DNA of 64,000 nt from Pseudomonas taiwanensis DSM 21245 (GCF_000425785.1 NZ_AUEC01000030.1:1-64000), one strand, 5' to 3'. Numbered from the stretch's first letter, positions 43,750 through 52,778 are shown. The notes: generated by a model from the letters alone, not told the origin. Made by a program: numbers and translations.

Positions 43750-44459
43750 CAGGCCTCCCGGGGCTTGGCGGCGCGGTTGAGTTCGGTCAGCGACAGGTGT
43801 CGGTCGAACAGGGGGGCCAGGCTTTGGTCATGGCTGACGAACAGCAGGCTGGAACCCGCTGCCCGACATTCGTCGAACAGCAGGCGAATGAACGCCTCAC
43901 GGGTATCGGCGTCAAGCGCCGAAGTGGGTTCGTCGGCGATCACCAGTTCAGGTTGGCCGATCAATGCCCGGGCTGCGGCGACCCGTTGTTGCTGGCCGAT
44001 CGACAGGCTGCCCGCGCGGCGAGCGAGCAAGGCCGGGTCGTCCAGGCCCAGGTGGGCCAGCAGTGAGGCGGCGGCTTGGCTCACGCTACCGTGGCGCTCC
44101 ATCGCACGTTTGGCGCGGCTTTGCGAGAAGCGACAGGGCAGTTCGACGTTTTCGCGCACCGAGAGAAACGGCAGCAGGTTGAACTGCTGGAAGATATAAC
44201 CGGTGTGGTCGACCCGGAACCGATCGCGGGCCCCTTGGCCCAGGCCGGAGAGGTCTTGCCCGAGTAGGCGGATGCTGCCTTGGCCGGGTTGGTTGACGCC
44301 ACCCAGCAGCCCCAGCAGGGTGGTCTTGCCACTGCCGCTGGGGCCTTTGAGGAACAACGCCTCGCCGGTATCCAGGCGCAATGCCGGGATATCCAGCAAG
44401 GGCGGCTGCCCTGGCCAGGCGAACACCAGGTCATGCAGTTCGATCAGCGCCTGGCTCAT
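43749..44459 (-). CDS. ABC transporter ATP-binding protein (LolD/MacB-type)
   Basis: The 236-residue ATPase has Walker A GPSGSGKTT (near residue 39), signature SIGQQQRVAAARAL, Walker B LVIADEPTSALD and switch HDQSL. The signature starts SIGQQQ rather than LSGGQQ, a modest variation. It is the second gene of the operon after the histidine-rich protein. Confidence 0.93.
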   Translation of the reverse strand: MSQALIELHDLVFAWPGQPPLLDIPALRLDTGEALFLKGPSGSGKTTLLGLLGGVNQPGQGSIRLLGQDLSGLGQGARDRFRVDHTGYIFQQFNLLPFLSVRENVELPCRFSQSRAKRAMERHGSVSQAAASLLAHLGLDDPALLARRAGSLSIGQQQRVAAARALIGQPELVIADEPTSALDADTREAFIRLLFDECRAAGSSLLFVSHDQSLAPLFDRHLSLTELNRAAKPREA

Positions 44460-45041
44460 TCAGAATGCAACCACGGCCTTGGCGGGAGTGGTTTCCAGGC
44501 CTTTCTGGCCATCAGGGCCGATCAGTTGCACGCTGATCTTCTGGGTTTGCGGGAAGGCCTTGAACAAAGGGCTCAGGTCAATCTGGGAAAGCTTGTCGGG
44601 GTTCGCGCAGCTCAGTTGATAGTGGGCGTTGACGTCGGCGTGCTGGTGCGCGTGTTCATGGGCATCGCCCTCGTCATCGGCATGGGCGGCATCGCCGAAC
44701 AGCGGGCTCTCCAGTTCCTGCGCTTCTTCCTTGCAGCCGGCGGCTTGCGCCAGGCCGAACAGCTTCAGGGGCTGTTCGAGCTGCTGGCGAGCGGCGGCGA
44801 CCTTGGCTTTGTCGGCGTCGGTGTTGGCGGTGTGCTCGAAGCCGACCAGGTTCATCGCCGGGCTGTCCAGTTCCAGCTCAAGGGTGTTGCCGTCGAGCAC
44901 GGCGTTGAGCTTGGCCACCCCATGCTCGTGGGCGCCGAGGCTGCCGTGGGCGTGATCGTGGTCATGATCATGGTCATCGTGGGCATGGACCACGGCCAGG
45001 GGCAGCAGGGCGAAGGGCAGGGCAAGCAGCAGGCGACGCAT
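44460..45041 (-). CDS. Histidine-rich periplasmic metal-binding protein (DUF2796, ZrgA-like)
   Basis: The 193-residue protein has a signal peptide (MRRLLLALPFALLPLAVVHA) directly followed by HDDHDHDHDHAHGSLGAHEHG, then a DUF2796 fold, and a second His/Asp stretch (DDEGDAHEHAHQHADVN). Such clusters bind zinc. It heads an operon with an ABC ATPase, a permease and a DUF3299 protein, the same content as the zinc-starvation-induced PA4063-PA4066 set of P. aeruginosa. A palindrome resembling a Zur box lies 30-45 bases upstream of the start. Confidence 0.92.
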   Translation of the reverse strand: MRRLLLALPFALLPLAVVHAHDDHDHDHDHAHGSLGAHEHGVAKLNAVLDGNTLELELDSPAMNLVGFEHTANTDADKAKVAAARQQLEQPLKLFGLAQAAGCKEEAQELESPLFGDAAHADDEGDAHEHAHQHADVNAHYQLSCANPDKLSQIDLSPLFKAFPQTQKISVQLIGPDGQKGLETTPAKAVVAF

Positions 45042-45072
45042 GGACGACTCCGGGAGCGGGTTGAAGTTTAAG

Positions 45073-45087
45073 TTATGTTATAACAAG
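45073..45087 (-). promoter_or_regulatory. Candidate Zur box
   Basis: TGTTATAACA at 45076-45085 is a perfect 10-bp palindrome within an AT-rich stretch, like the TGTTATA core in Pseudomonas Zur sites. It lies about 35-45 bases upstream of the DUF2796 gene, where Zur with zinc would block transcription. Confidence 0.7.
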
Positions 45088-45170
45088 TTCTCTGCGAGTC
45101 GCCAGCCTGCGTGGCGCAGGTTTCATGTTGCGGTAGCATGGGGCATTGACTTGGGTTCAAGGAATGCATC

Positions 45171-45533
45171 ATGAGAATTCGCGGACAGATCGGCGACTGG
45201 CCGGTGGACCTGACTATCGAGTTGGATCCGGCAGAATGGGCGCAGTTGGGGGGGCAGGTCGAGGCGCAGGTACAGGGCACAGCCTCGCCTGCGCCGACAA
45301 TGTCGACACCGCGTCAGGATGACGGCCAGTGGGCTGTGGCGCTTGATGTATTGCGCCAGGCTGGGCAGATGTCCGGGCCTGATTTGTTGGAGAGCCTCAC
45401 GGGGTTGGCCGGCAGTGCCGCAGCAGGCAAGAAGCTGCTGGTGCGGTTGAGGCACTCTGCTCAGGTACGCGTGTTGGCGGGAGAGGATGCGCCACTGTAC
45501 TGTTGGCAGGAAGATGCAAGCGAGCAGCTTTGA
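45171..45533 (+). CDS. Conserved hypothetical protein
   Basis: This 120-residue protein starts MRIRGQIGDWPVDLTIELDP and has no signal peptide, membrane segment or motif I recognise. The C-terminal part (GKKLLVRLRHSAQVRVLAG) is basic. It diverges from the Zur-box operon with 129 bases between starts and follows an AAGGAATG ribosome-binding site. Codon use looks normal for the genome, so it is probably a real gene of unknown role. Confidence 0.75.
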   Translation: MRIRGQIGDWPVDLTIELDPAEWAQLGGQVEAQVQGTASPAPTMSTPRQDDGQWAVALDVLRQAGQMSGPDLLESLTGLAGSAAAGKKLLVRLRHSAQVRVLAGEDAPLYCWQEDASEQL

Positions 45534-45629
45534 GCACTATCCGGTCTGATATCAACTGACATTATTACCAGTTTATGTTGAGTGTCCGAAGGTGTCGAAT
45601 GGGTAGGTCTTCGAACAGGAGGGCCTGCC

Positions 45630-47174
45630 ATGGACACCGGAATCGACGAAGCGGGACAACATTACGACTTGCGCGGTTGGCGCATGCACTTTGTTTTCAA
45701 TGTTGAAAAACTAAACGCCCTCCTGCTGCGCTACTACGAGAGTCGGCCTGACAGTGCCAACAATGACGCCCTGGATTTTGTCCATCAGCGCCCCAGTGGC
45801 TGGCTGAGGATATGCTGTGTGTTGGGCAGTCCACTGCTGGAGTTTCCAACCGGCAATGGTGATTCGATCAATGTGACAAGGCGTTTTGTGTCCTACACCA
45901 GCTACGAGTTTCAGAGAGCGTCGGGGGCGAATCAGGCTGAGCTGTTTGAGGTCGTTGCCGGCAGCCGGAATGAGCGCATGGCGCTGTTTCAGACCTTCAA
46001 GCTGGACCAGTGCGTCGGGACCTATAAATACAACGATAACGCCGTCTTTACGCTGACGGAGGGTTCCGACTTTTCTGTCGGATTATTGGGAGGGCAAGGG
46101 CGCGACACAGAGGCGGGCCTGCCATTCAAGATTCGTTTCGCCAACCTTCCTGCGGGTGAAAAAAATGTTGTGCTGCCCAAGACCGCGGATGTTAGCTACG
46201 GGCGATGGTTGATGCAGGATCTACGTTTCCATCTGCGAAGCGTTGAAGGCCAGCTTGTAATGTATATCGCCAGTTCTGATGAGGCCAACGGGTCATTTCC
46301 TGGCAGTAGGAACACCGGGCGCGACGAAGTGTCGGTTACGGACGAGAGTCTATTGGGTCAGTGCTACCTGGATGTCAGAAACATTCCCGAGGCAGGTTAC
46401 TACGGGCGAGATTTCGAGCACTTTGCCCAAATACTATTCCCTCGTGGATATGTGAAGTTTGCCGGGATGATTTGGGGGGCTCCGGGCAATGCGGTTGCTG
46501 AAGCCAGATTGGTTGACTTGCAGGTCAAGGGTGCTGATGCATTCGCGACAGAGAATGCCGCTTATTCTTCGCATGTGAATCCTTTGGTCCGTATCGTCCC
46601 TGCGGGGAGTGTCGGCCAGCGATTGGTGCTAAACACAGTCAACCTTGGCACACCGGTCTGGCAGTTTGCTTCGGAAACTATAGGGCAGCTTGTTCCTGAC
46701 GGCCGCACGTGCACTTACGTCCCGCAGGGCGATGGCGATGTGATCTACGGGGAAAGTCCGCTCACCCGGAAGGATGCAGCGTTGCATACTTCGTTGAAAA
46801 GAAATCCCGTTGATATTGTCCGAATTATAACGGGCTTCACGCTACTTCCCTATTACTCGACCATTGTCGTGCTCAATGCCAAACCGACTCATTACTTCAA
46901 GCTCGCCATTGTCGGCGGCAAACTGCAGATGACGTTCTGTTATGAGCCGTGGGGGGGCGGAGAAACCGTGGTAGCGCCGGAACTTACCGACTGGAAAGTG
47001 CTGGCAGGGGACGGGAAAGTGTCGGACGGCATTTTCACGCCTGGCGTCATCAACAGGTTTAGCGTGGTACAGGCAATTCACCGTGATCCGATCTACATGC
47101 AGTTCGCGGTGATCATCATTCCCGTGCCGATGCTGACAGCCGCTGAATTCGTGGCCATGCGCAATGGTGGCTGA
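45630..47174 (+). CDS. Unrecognised 514-residue protein, possibly TULIP/P47-like
   Basis: This gene starts at ATG 45630 behind a strong AGGAGG; earlier frame starts at 45582 are weaker. The product has no signal peptide or membrane segment. The N-terminus (YDLRGWRMHFVFNVEKLNALL) followed by a beta-rich stretch resembles, in my judgement, the lipid-binding TULIP fold proteins of the clostridial P47/OrfX family. This is weak pattern matching, not a search. Its base composition is more AT-rich than its neighbours, which suggests horizontal transfer. Function unknown. Confidence 0.6.
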   Translation: MDTGIDEAGQHYDLRGWRMHFVFNVEKLNALLLRYYESRPDSANNDALDFVHQRPSGWLRICCVLGSPLLEFPTGNGDSINVTRRFVSYTSYEFQRASGANQAELFEVVAGSRNERMALFQTFKLDQCVGTYKYNDNAVFTLTEGSDFSVGLLGGQGRDTEAGLPFKIRFANLPAGEKNVVLPKTADVSYGRWLMQDLRFHLRSVEGQLVMYIASSDEANGSFPGSRNTGRDEVSVTDESLLGQCYLDVRNIPEAGYYGRDFEHFAQILFPRGYVKFAGMIWGAPGNAVAEARLVDLQVKGADAFATENAAYSSHVNPLVRIVPAGSVGQRLVLNTVNLGTPVWQFASETIGQLVPDGRTCTYVPQGDGDVIYGESPLTRKDAALHTSLKRNPVDIVRIITGFTLLPYYSTIVVLNAKPTHYFKLAIVGGKLQMTFCYEPWGGGETVVAPELTDWKVLAGDGKVSDGIFTPGVINRFSVVQAIHRDPIYMQFAVIIIPVPMLTAAEFVAMRNGG

Positions 47175-47189
47175 TGTCAAAAAAGTGAA

Positions 47190-47217
47190 GGGCAGGTAGC
47201 TGCTGCGCTATCTGCCC
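47190..47217 (-). terminator. Terminator between convergent genes
   Basis: GGGCAGGTAG pairs with CTATCTGCCC (one G-T pair) around an eight-base loop. An A-rich stretch at 47180-47184 provides a T-rich tail on the minus strand, so it should end the cnoX transcript. Confidence 0.65.
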
Positions 47218-47240
47218 CTGCCTTTCGGGTGCGGTGCAGG

Positions 47241-48113
47241 TCAGAACATCGCCGCCGACAACTTGCGACGATAAACGCCTACCAATGGATGGTCACTCCC
47301 CAGCAACTCGAACACCTGAAGCATCGCCTTCTGCGGCAACCCGTTCTCGTAACCACGGTTGCGCTGGAACAGCTTCAACAGCCCGTCCAGGGCGGCTTCG
47401 TACTGCTGACGTGCCAGTTGCTGAATGCTCAGCTGGTAGGCGGCTTCGTCATCCTGCGGGTTCTGCGCCAGTCGGCTCTTGAGCTCGGCGACTTCTGGCA
47501 GGCTGGTCGCTTGGCGCAGGAAGGTCAGCTGGGCCTTGGCGCCGGCCAGTGCGGCCTTGTGCTCGTCGGTCTTGACCGCGTCAAGCACCACTTCGGCTTC
47601 GCCCAACTCGCCGCGCTCGGCCAGGCAGCGGGCATAGAGGATCAGCGCTTGGGCATTGCTGTTGTCTTCACCCAGCAGTTGCTTGAGCTGCGCTTCGGCT
47701 TCGGCGAAGCGGCTCTCGGCAAACAGCGCCTTGGCCAGTTCCAGCGGGGAGGCCGTCGGTGCGGCGGGCATTTGCACGTGCGGTTCGAGCATGGCGCGGA
47801 TCGCCGATTCTGGCTGGGCACCGGCAAAGCCGTCGACCGGCTGGCCGTCCTTGAACAGCACCACGGTCGGCAAACTGCGGATGCCGAACTGGGCAACGAT
47901 CTGCTGTTCGACATCGCAGTTGATCTTGGCCAGCAGCAGCTCGCCCTGGTAACCCTCGGCGATCTTCGCCAGCAACGGCATCAGTGCCTTGCAGGGCGCG
48001 CACCATTCAGCCCAGAAATCGACCAGCACCGGCTTGTGGAAGGAATTTTCGATGACCAGTTGCTGGAAGGTGGCATCGGTGGCATCGAAGATATACGGCG
48101 TTTCCTGGCTCAT
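47241..48113 (-). CDS. cnoX: Thioredoxin-TPR chaperedoxin (CnoX/YbbN family)
   Basis: The 290-residue protein has a thioredoxin domain at about residues 8-110 with active-site WCAPC (residues near 37) and tetratricopeptide-like repeats in the rest. E. coli CnoX has SxxC and mainly protects proteins from oxidation; this one keeps both cysteines and may retain oxidoreductase activity. It lies 31 bases downstream of a methyltransferase gene on the same strand. Confidence 0.88.
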   Translation of the reverse strand: MSQETPYIFDATDATFQQLVIENSFHKPVLVDFWAEWCAPCKALMPLLAKIAEGYQGELLLAKINCDVEQQIVAQFGIRSLPTVVLFKDGQPVDGFAGAQPESAIRAMLEPHVQMPAAPTASPLELAKALFAESRFAEAEAQLKQLLGEDNSNAQALILYARCLAERGELGEAEVVLDAVKTDEHKAALAGAKAQLTFLRQATSLPEVAELKSRLAQNPQDDEAAYQLSIQQLARQQYEAALDGLLKLFQRNRGYENGLPQKAMLQVFELLGSDHPLVGVYRRKLSAAMF

Positions 48114-48144
48114 CGTAACTCTCGCAAATCGGTCAATGGGCTCA

Positions 48145-48804
48145 CTATAAAGGCTCGCGACTGGCGTGGTACAGGCTGACCCTGCGGAATTCGTGCGGCT
48201 CGGCCAGGTCTGGCAGTGTCAGGGCTTCGAGTACGCCCAACTGGCGATACAGCGGGTGGCTGAAGTCGCGCACGCGCGAGTCGGCCACCAGCGCCTGTCG
48301 GCCCCGCCCCAGAAAGGCGTCCAGCAGAGGCAAGTTGGCGCGGTCGTAGAGCACGTCGGCGACCAGAATCAGGTCGAAGCGGTCGTCTTCGCCGAAGAAA
48401 TCGCTGCTGTAGCCCAGCTCGACGCCATTGAGTGCGGCATTGGCGCGGCAAGCGTCCAGTGCCAATGGGTCGAGGTCGCAGGCGACCACTTCCAGGGCGC
48501 CGGCACGGGCGGCAGCGATCCCGGCAATGCCTGAACCTGCGCCGAAGTCCAGCACGCGCTTGCCTGCCACCCACTCAGGCCGCTCGGCCAGGTAGCGGGC
48601 CATGGCCAGGCCGCTGGCCCAGCAGAAGCTCCAATAGGGCGGGTCTTCGAGGATCCGCCGGGTTTCCTCGCTGCTGAAGGCGCGGTCCATGTTCTGCTCG
48701 TCGATCAGCCAGAGCTTGAGCTCGCAACCCGGCAGTTCGCTGACGATCAGGCGCGCTTCGCCGATCAGGCCGCTCAGGGCCTGTTGCAGGTGTTGCGGCG
48801 CCAT
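48145..48804 (-). CDS. Class I SAM-dependent methyltransferase (ETF-beta/PrmA lysine methyltransferase-like)
   Basis: This 219-residue protein has the SAM-binding glycine motif VLDFGAGSGIAGIAAARAG (residues 84-102) and the acidic motif VACDLDPLA. The preceding EDPPYWSFCWASGLAMARYL resembles protein lysine methyltransferases of the METTL20/PrmA group. The substrate protein is unknown. Its start codon abuts the stop of the lipoprotein gene upstream, so the two are likely cotranscribed. Confidence 0.85.
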   Translation of the reverse strand: MAPQHLQQALSGLIGEARLIVSELPGCELKLWLIDEQNMDRAFSSEETRRILEDPPYWSFCWASGLAMARYLAERPEWVAGKRVLDFGAGSGIAGIAAARAGALEVVACDLDPLALDACRANAALNGVELGYSSDFFGEDDRFDLILVADVLYDRANLPLLDAFLGRGRQALVADSRVRDFSHPLYRQLGVLEALTLPDLAEPHEFRRVSLYHASREPL

Positions 48805-49257
48805 CTACGGCGCCTTCTTGAAACGCAGTGGGCCGGTGGCCTGGGTTTGCGCCTGGGTGATGCGCACCGGCGGCAGGTGCAGGATCAGTTGCCCGGACTG
48901 ACTGGCTCGACCGCGCAGCTCGACCCGCGCGCCGGTGGGAAAGACTTCGGGGTTGAAGCGCAGTTGATAAGGCAGGGCCTGGCCGGTGCCTGTCAGGGTG
49001 CTGCTGGCCAACAACTGTTGTGGACGGTCACGTTCGTCGATCACCAGTAAGGCCAGTTCGACGTCGGCGCCGGCAGGAATGTCCAGCAAGGTGCCGCTCA
49101 ATTCACGCTGGTAGGCCGGCAACGGACCCAGTGGTTCGGCCTTTTTCGTCACCTTGGCCGGTGTGGGCGCGGGGGGCTGTTCGGTCTTGGGCCGTTCGCT
49201 GCTGCAGGCGGCGAGCAGGGCGGCGCAGCACAGCACGGCGAGCGCTCGAAGATGCAT
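48805..49257 (-). CDS. YbaY-family (YscW-like) lipoprotein
   Basis: The 150-residue protein has a lipobox LLAACSS (Cys near residue 18) and a beta-rich domain (ELSGTLLDIPAGADVELALLVID), as in YbaY and type III pilotin YscW. It should sit in the outer membrane facing the periplasm. An ATG at 49257 gives a good signal peptide; a start at 49272 is less likely. It diverges from nrdR. Confidence 0.87.
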   Translation of the reverse strand: MHLRALAVLCCAALLAACSSERPKTEQPPAPTPAKVTKKAEPLGPLPAYQRELSGTLLDIPAGADVELALLVIDERDRPQQLLASSTLTGTGQALPYQLRFNPEVFPTGARVELRGRASQSGQLILHLPPVRITQAQTQATGPLRFKKAP

Positions 49258-49362
49258 GGGGTCGTCCTTCACGGGCAGAATTGAATGGATGTTAACCCCT
49301 TTGGCTTGTCTTGCCAGTGCAATGCGCTACCATGGCCCTCCCTTTTTTTGTTGCCTGCCACC

Positions 49363-49827
49363 ATGCACTGTCCCTTTTGCGGTGCCAACGACACCAAGGT
49401 CATCGACTCGCGCCTGGTCGCCGAGGGCGAACAGGTGCGTCGCCGGCGCGAATGCGTCGCTTGCGGCGAGCGTTTCACCACCTTCGAAACCGCCGAACTC
49501 GTGCTGCCTCGGCTGATCAAGCAGGATGGCACGCGCCAGCCCTTCGATGAAGAGAAGCTGCGGGCCGGCATGCAGCGCGCGCTGGAAAAGCGTCCGGTCA
49601 GCGTCGAGCGCCTGGAAGCTGCGCTGGCGCACATCAAGAGCCGTTTGCGCGCCACCGGCGAGCGTGAGGTCAAGTCACTGGTCGTGGGTGAGTTGGTGAT
49701 GGCCGAGCTGCGCAAGCTCGACGAAGTCGCCTACATCCGTTTCGCCTCGGTCTACCGGCGGTTCCAGGATCTCGACGAATTCCGCGAAGAAATCGACCGA
49801 CTGGCCCGCGAGCCAGCTAAAGAGTAA
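49363..49827 (+). CDS. nrdR: Transcriptional repressor NrdR
   Basis: NrdR represses ribonucleotide reductase genes when dATP is high. The 154-residue protein has a zinc ribbon with cysteines 3, 6, 31 and 34 (MHCPFCG...CVACGERF) and an ATP-cone from about residue 49. The ATG at 49363 gives the exact family start; earlier frame starts add 26 unrelated residues. It lies three bases before ribD, forming a conserved nrdR-rib cluster. Confidence 0.97.
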   Translation: MHCPFCGANDTKVIDSRLVAEGEQVRRRRECVACGERFTTFETAELVLPRLIKQDGTRQPFDEEKLRAGMQRALEKRPVSVERLEAALAHIKSRLRATGEREVKSLVVGELVMAELRKLDEVAYIRFASVYRRFQDLDEFREEIDRLAREPAKE

Positions 49828-49829
49828 GC

Positions 49830-50960
49830 ATGCCCAGCCAGACCGCGATCCTCGACGCCCATTACATGGCCCGTGCCCTGGAACTGGCCCGCAAGGGCGC
49901 CTACACCACGCACCCCAACCCACGGGTGGGCTGCGTCATCGTGCGTGACGGCGAGGTGGTGGGTGAGGGCTGGCATGTGCGCGCTGGCGAACCGCATGCC
50001 GAGGTGCATGCCCTGCGCCAGGCTGGCGAACGTGCCCGTGGTGCCTGTGCCTATGTGACCCTCGAACCCTGCAGCCACCATGGCCGCACCCCGCCGTGCG
50101 CCGAGGCCTTGGTCAAGGCAGGCGTCGCCCGGGTGGTGGCGGCCATGCAGGACCCGAACCCGCAAGTGGCTGGACAAGGCCTGCGCCGTCTGGCCGAGGC
50201 GGGTATCGAGGTCGCCAGTGGTGTGCTCGAAGGCGAAGCGCGGGCGCTCAACCCCGGTTTTCTCAAGCGCATGGAACATGGGCTCCCGTTCGTCAGGGCC
50301 AAGCTGGCTATGAGCCTGGATGGTCGCACCGCCATGGCCAGTGGCGAGAGCCAATGGATCACCGGCCCGGCCGCCCGCTCGGCGGTACAGCGCCTGCGCG
50401 CCCGCTCCAGCGTGGTGTTGACCAGCGCCGCCAGTGTGCTGGCCGACAATGCCCGCATGACCGTGCGCGGCGACGAGCTAGGACTGGATGCCGAAACCAC
50501 CGCCCTGGCCCTGAGCCGGCCACCCCTGCGTGTACTCATCGATGGCCGCCTGCGCCTGCCGCTGAGCGCTCCATTCTTCCAGGCCGGCCCCGCGCTGGTG
50601 GTGACCGCTGTCGCTGAAGACCCGCGTTATGCCGCTGCCGGCCATGAGCTGCTGTGCCTGCCAGGCGAGAATGGCCAGGTCGACCTGCCCGAACTGCTGC
50701 GCACCTTGGCTGCCCGCGGCGTCAATGAGATCCTGCTGGAGGCGGGCGCCGGCCTGGTTGGCGCCTTCGCCCGGCAACGACTGATCGACGAGTACCAATT
50801 GTTTGTCGCCGGTACCTTCCTCGGCTCCCAGGCCCGCCCTCTGCTGGACTGGCCATTGGCGAAAATGAGCGAGGCGCCACGACTGAAGATCACTGAAATG
50901 CGTGCTGTGGGCGATGACTGGCGGGTCACGGCCATCCCCTTGCCGCCGCCCGGCGTATAA
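49830..50960 (+). CDS. ribD: Bifunctional riboflavin deaminase/reductase
   Basis: RibD performs the second and third steps after GTP cyclohydrolase II. The 376-residue protein has an N-terminal zinc deaminase (HAEVHAL, then PCSHHGRTPPC, about residues 50-95) and a C-terminal NADPH reductase from about 155 (KLAMSLDGRTA, GESQWITG, LLEAGAGLVGAF). It follows nrdR by two bases. Confidence 0.97.
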   Translation: MPSQTAILDAHYMARALELARKGAYTTHPNPRVGCVIVRDGEVVGEGWHVRAGEPHAEVHALRQAGERARGACAYVTLEPCSHHGRTPPCAEALVKAGVARVVAAMQDPNPQVAGQGLRRLAEAGIEVASGVLEGEARALNPGFLKRMEHGLPFVRAKLAMSLDGRTAMASGESQWITGPAARSAVQRLRARSSVVLTSAASVLADNARMTVRGDELGLDAETTALALSRPPLRVLIDGRLRLPLSAPFFQAGPALVVTAVAEDPRYAAAGHELLCLPGENGQVDLPELLRTLAARGVNEILLEAGAGLVGAFARQRLIDEYQLFVAGTFLGSQARPLLDWPLAKMSEAPRLKITEMRAVGDDWRVTAIPLPPPGV

Positions 50961-51002
50961 TGCCGGGCTTGCCCTGCGCAACCCGTTCCTGAGGAAGACC
51001 CC

Positions 51003-51668
51003 ATGTTCACCGGTATCATCGAATCCATCGGCACCATCCGCAGCTTGACCCCGAAAGGCGGCGACGTGCGCGTCTACGTCGAGACCGGCAAGCTCGACCT
51101 GGGTGACGTCAAGCTCGGTGACAGCATTGCCGTCAACGGCGTGTGCCTGACCGCCGTCGAGCTTCCGGGCGACGGTTTCTGGGCCGACGTCAGCGTCGAG
51201 ACGCTCAAGCGCACCGCGTTCATCGACCTCAAGAGCGGCAGCAAGGTCAACCTGGAGAAAGCCCTGACCCCGACCACCCGCCTAGGCGGGCACCTGGTCA
51301 GTGGCCACGTCGACGGCGTCGGCGAGATCATTTCGCGCAGCGATAACGCCCGCGCTATCCAGTTCCGCGTGCGTGCACCGAAGGAGCTGGCCAAGTACAT
51401 CGCCCAAAAGGGTTCGATCACCGTCGACGGCACCAGCCTGACGGTCAACGAGGTCAATGGCGCCGAATTCGAGCTGACCATCGTCCCGCACACCCTGTCC
51501 GAAACCATCATGGCCGACTACCGTGCAGGTCGTCGGGTCAACCTTGAGGTCGACCTGCTGGCCCGTTACCTGGAGCGTCTGCTGCTGGGTGACAAGGCTG
51601 CCGAGCCGAGCAAGGGCAGTGGCATTACCGAAAGCTTCCTGGCCGCCAACGGCTTCTTGAAATCCTGA
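51003..51668 (+). CDS. ribE: Riboflavin synthase, alpha subunit type
   Basis: This 221-residue enzyme makes riboflavin from two molecules of 6,7-dimethyl-8-ribityllumazine. It consists of two similar beta-barrels with start MFTGIIESIGTI and repeats VNGVCLT and VDGTSLTVN; GHVDG is the active-site region. It is followed by ribBA. Confidence 0.97.
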   Translation: MFTGIIESIGTIRSLTPKGGDVRVYVETGKLDLGDVKLGDSIAVNGVCLTAVELPGDGFWADVSVETLKRTAFIDLKSGSKVNLEKALTPTTRLGGHLVSGHVDGVGEIISRSDNARAIQFRVRAPKELAKYIAQKGSITVDGTSLTVNEVNGAEFELTIVPHTLSETIMADYRAGRRVNLEVDLLARYLERLLLGDKAAEPSKGSGITESFLAANGFLKS

Positions 51669-51686
51669 TTGAGAAGGGGGTGCCGA

Positions 51687-52778
51687 GTGGCGCTCAACAG
51701 CATCGAAGAACTGGTAGAAGACATCCGCCAGGGCAAAATGGTCATCCTCATGGACGACGAAGACCGTGAGAACGAAGGCGACATCATCATGGCCGCCGAG
51801 TGCTGCCAACCCGAGCACATCAACTTCATGGCCAAGCACGCCCGTGGCCTGATCTGCATGCCGATGACCCGCGAGCGCTGCGAAACGCTCAAGCTGCCGC
51901 TGATGGCGCCGCGCAACGGCTCGGGCTTCGGCACCAAGTTCACCGTGTCGATCGAGGCCGCCGAAGGTGTCACCACCGGCATCTCCGCCGCCGACCGCGC
52001 GCGTACCGTGCAGGCTGCCGCCGCCAAGGACGCCAAGGCCGAAGACATCGTCAGCCCTGGCCACATCTTCCCGCTGATGGCCCAGCCGGGCGGCACCCTG
52101 GCCCGTGCTGGCCACACTGAAGCGGCCTGCGACCTGGCGCGCATGGCCGGTTTCGAGCCTAGCGGTGTGATCTGCGAAGTGATGAACGACGACGGCACCA
52201 TGTCGCGTCGCGCCGAGCTGGAAGTGTTCGCCGCCGAGCACGGCCTGAAGATCGGCACCATCGCCGACCTGATCCACTACCGCATGATCCATGAACGCAC
52301 CGTGCAGCGTGTGTCCGAGCAGCCAATCGAGAGCGAGCTGGGCCAGTTCAACCTGGTCACCTACCGCGACGCGGTGGAAGGTGACGTGCACATGGCCCTG
52401 ACCCTGGGCAAGATCTGCGCCGAAGAGCCGACCCTGGTGCGGGTCCACAACATGGATCCGCTGCGCGACCTGCTGATGGTCAAGCAGCCGGGCCGCTGGA
52501 GCCTGCGTGCGGCCATGGCCGCGGTGGCCGAGGCGGGCAGTGGCGTGGTGCTGCTGCTGGGCCACCCGCTGGACGGCGATGTGCTGCTGGCCCACATCCG
52601 CGAAAGTGCAGGCGATGTGCCGGCCAAGGCGCCGACCACCTACAGCACCGTGGGTGCCGGTTCGCAGATCCTGCGCGATCTGGGCGTGCGCAAGATGCGC
52701 CTGATGAGTTCGCCGATGAAGTTCAATGCGATATCCGGATTCGATCTGGAAGTTGTAGAATACGTGCCCTCCGAGTGA
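51687..52778 (+). CDS. ribBA: RibB with a degenerate GTP cyclohydrolase II-like domain (annotated RibBA)
   Basis: The 363-residue protein has an intact 3,4-dihydroxy-2-butanone 4-phosphate synthase domain in the first 200 residues (DEDRENEGDIIMAAE, RNGSGFGTKFTVSIEAAEG, SPGHIFPL, GHTEAA). The second half resembles GTP cyclohydrolase II but lacks the zinc-ligand cysteines: in place of HSECLTGD...CDC it reads HNMDPLRDLLMVKQPGRW. This suggests it makes only the butanone intermediate. It starts at GTG 51687 after GAAGGGGG. Confidence 0.95.
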   Translation: MALNSIEELVEDIRQGKMVILMDDEDRENEGDIIMAAECCQPEHINFMAKHARGLICMPMTRERCETLKLPLMAPRNGSGFGTKFTVSIEAAEGVTTGISAADRARTVQAAAAKDAKAEDIVSPGHIFPLMAQPGGTLARAGHTEAACDLARMAGFEPSGVICEVMNDDGTMSRRAELEVFAAEHGLKIGTIADLIHYRMIHERTVQRVSEQPIESELGQFNLVTYRDAVEGDVHMALTLGKICAEEPTLVRVHNMDPLRDLLMVKQPGRWSLRAAMAAVAEAGSGVVLLLGHPLDGDVLLAHIRESAGDVPAKAPTTYSTVGAGSQILRDLGVRKMRLMSSPMKFNAISGFDLEVVEYVPSE

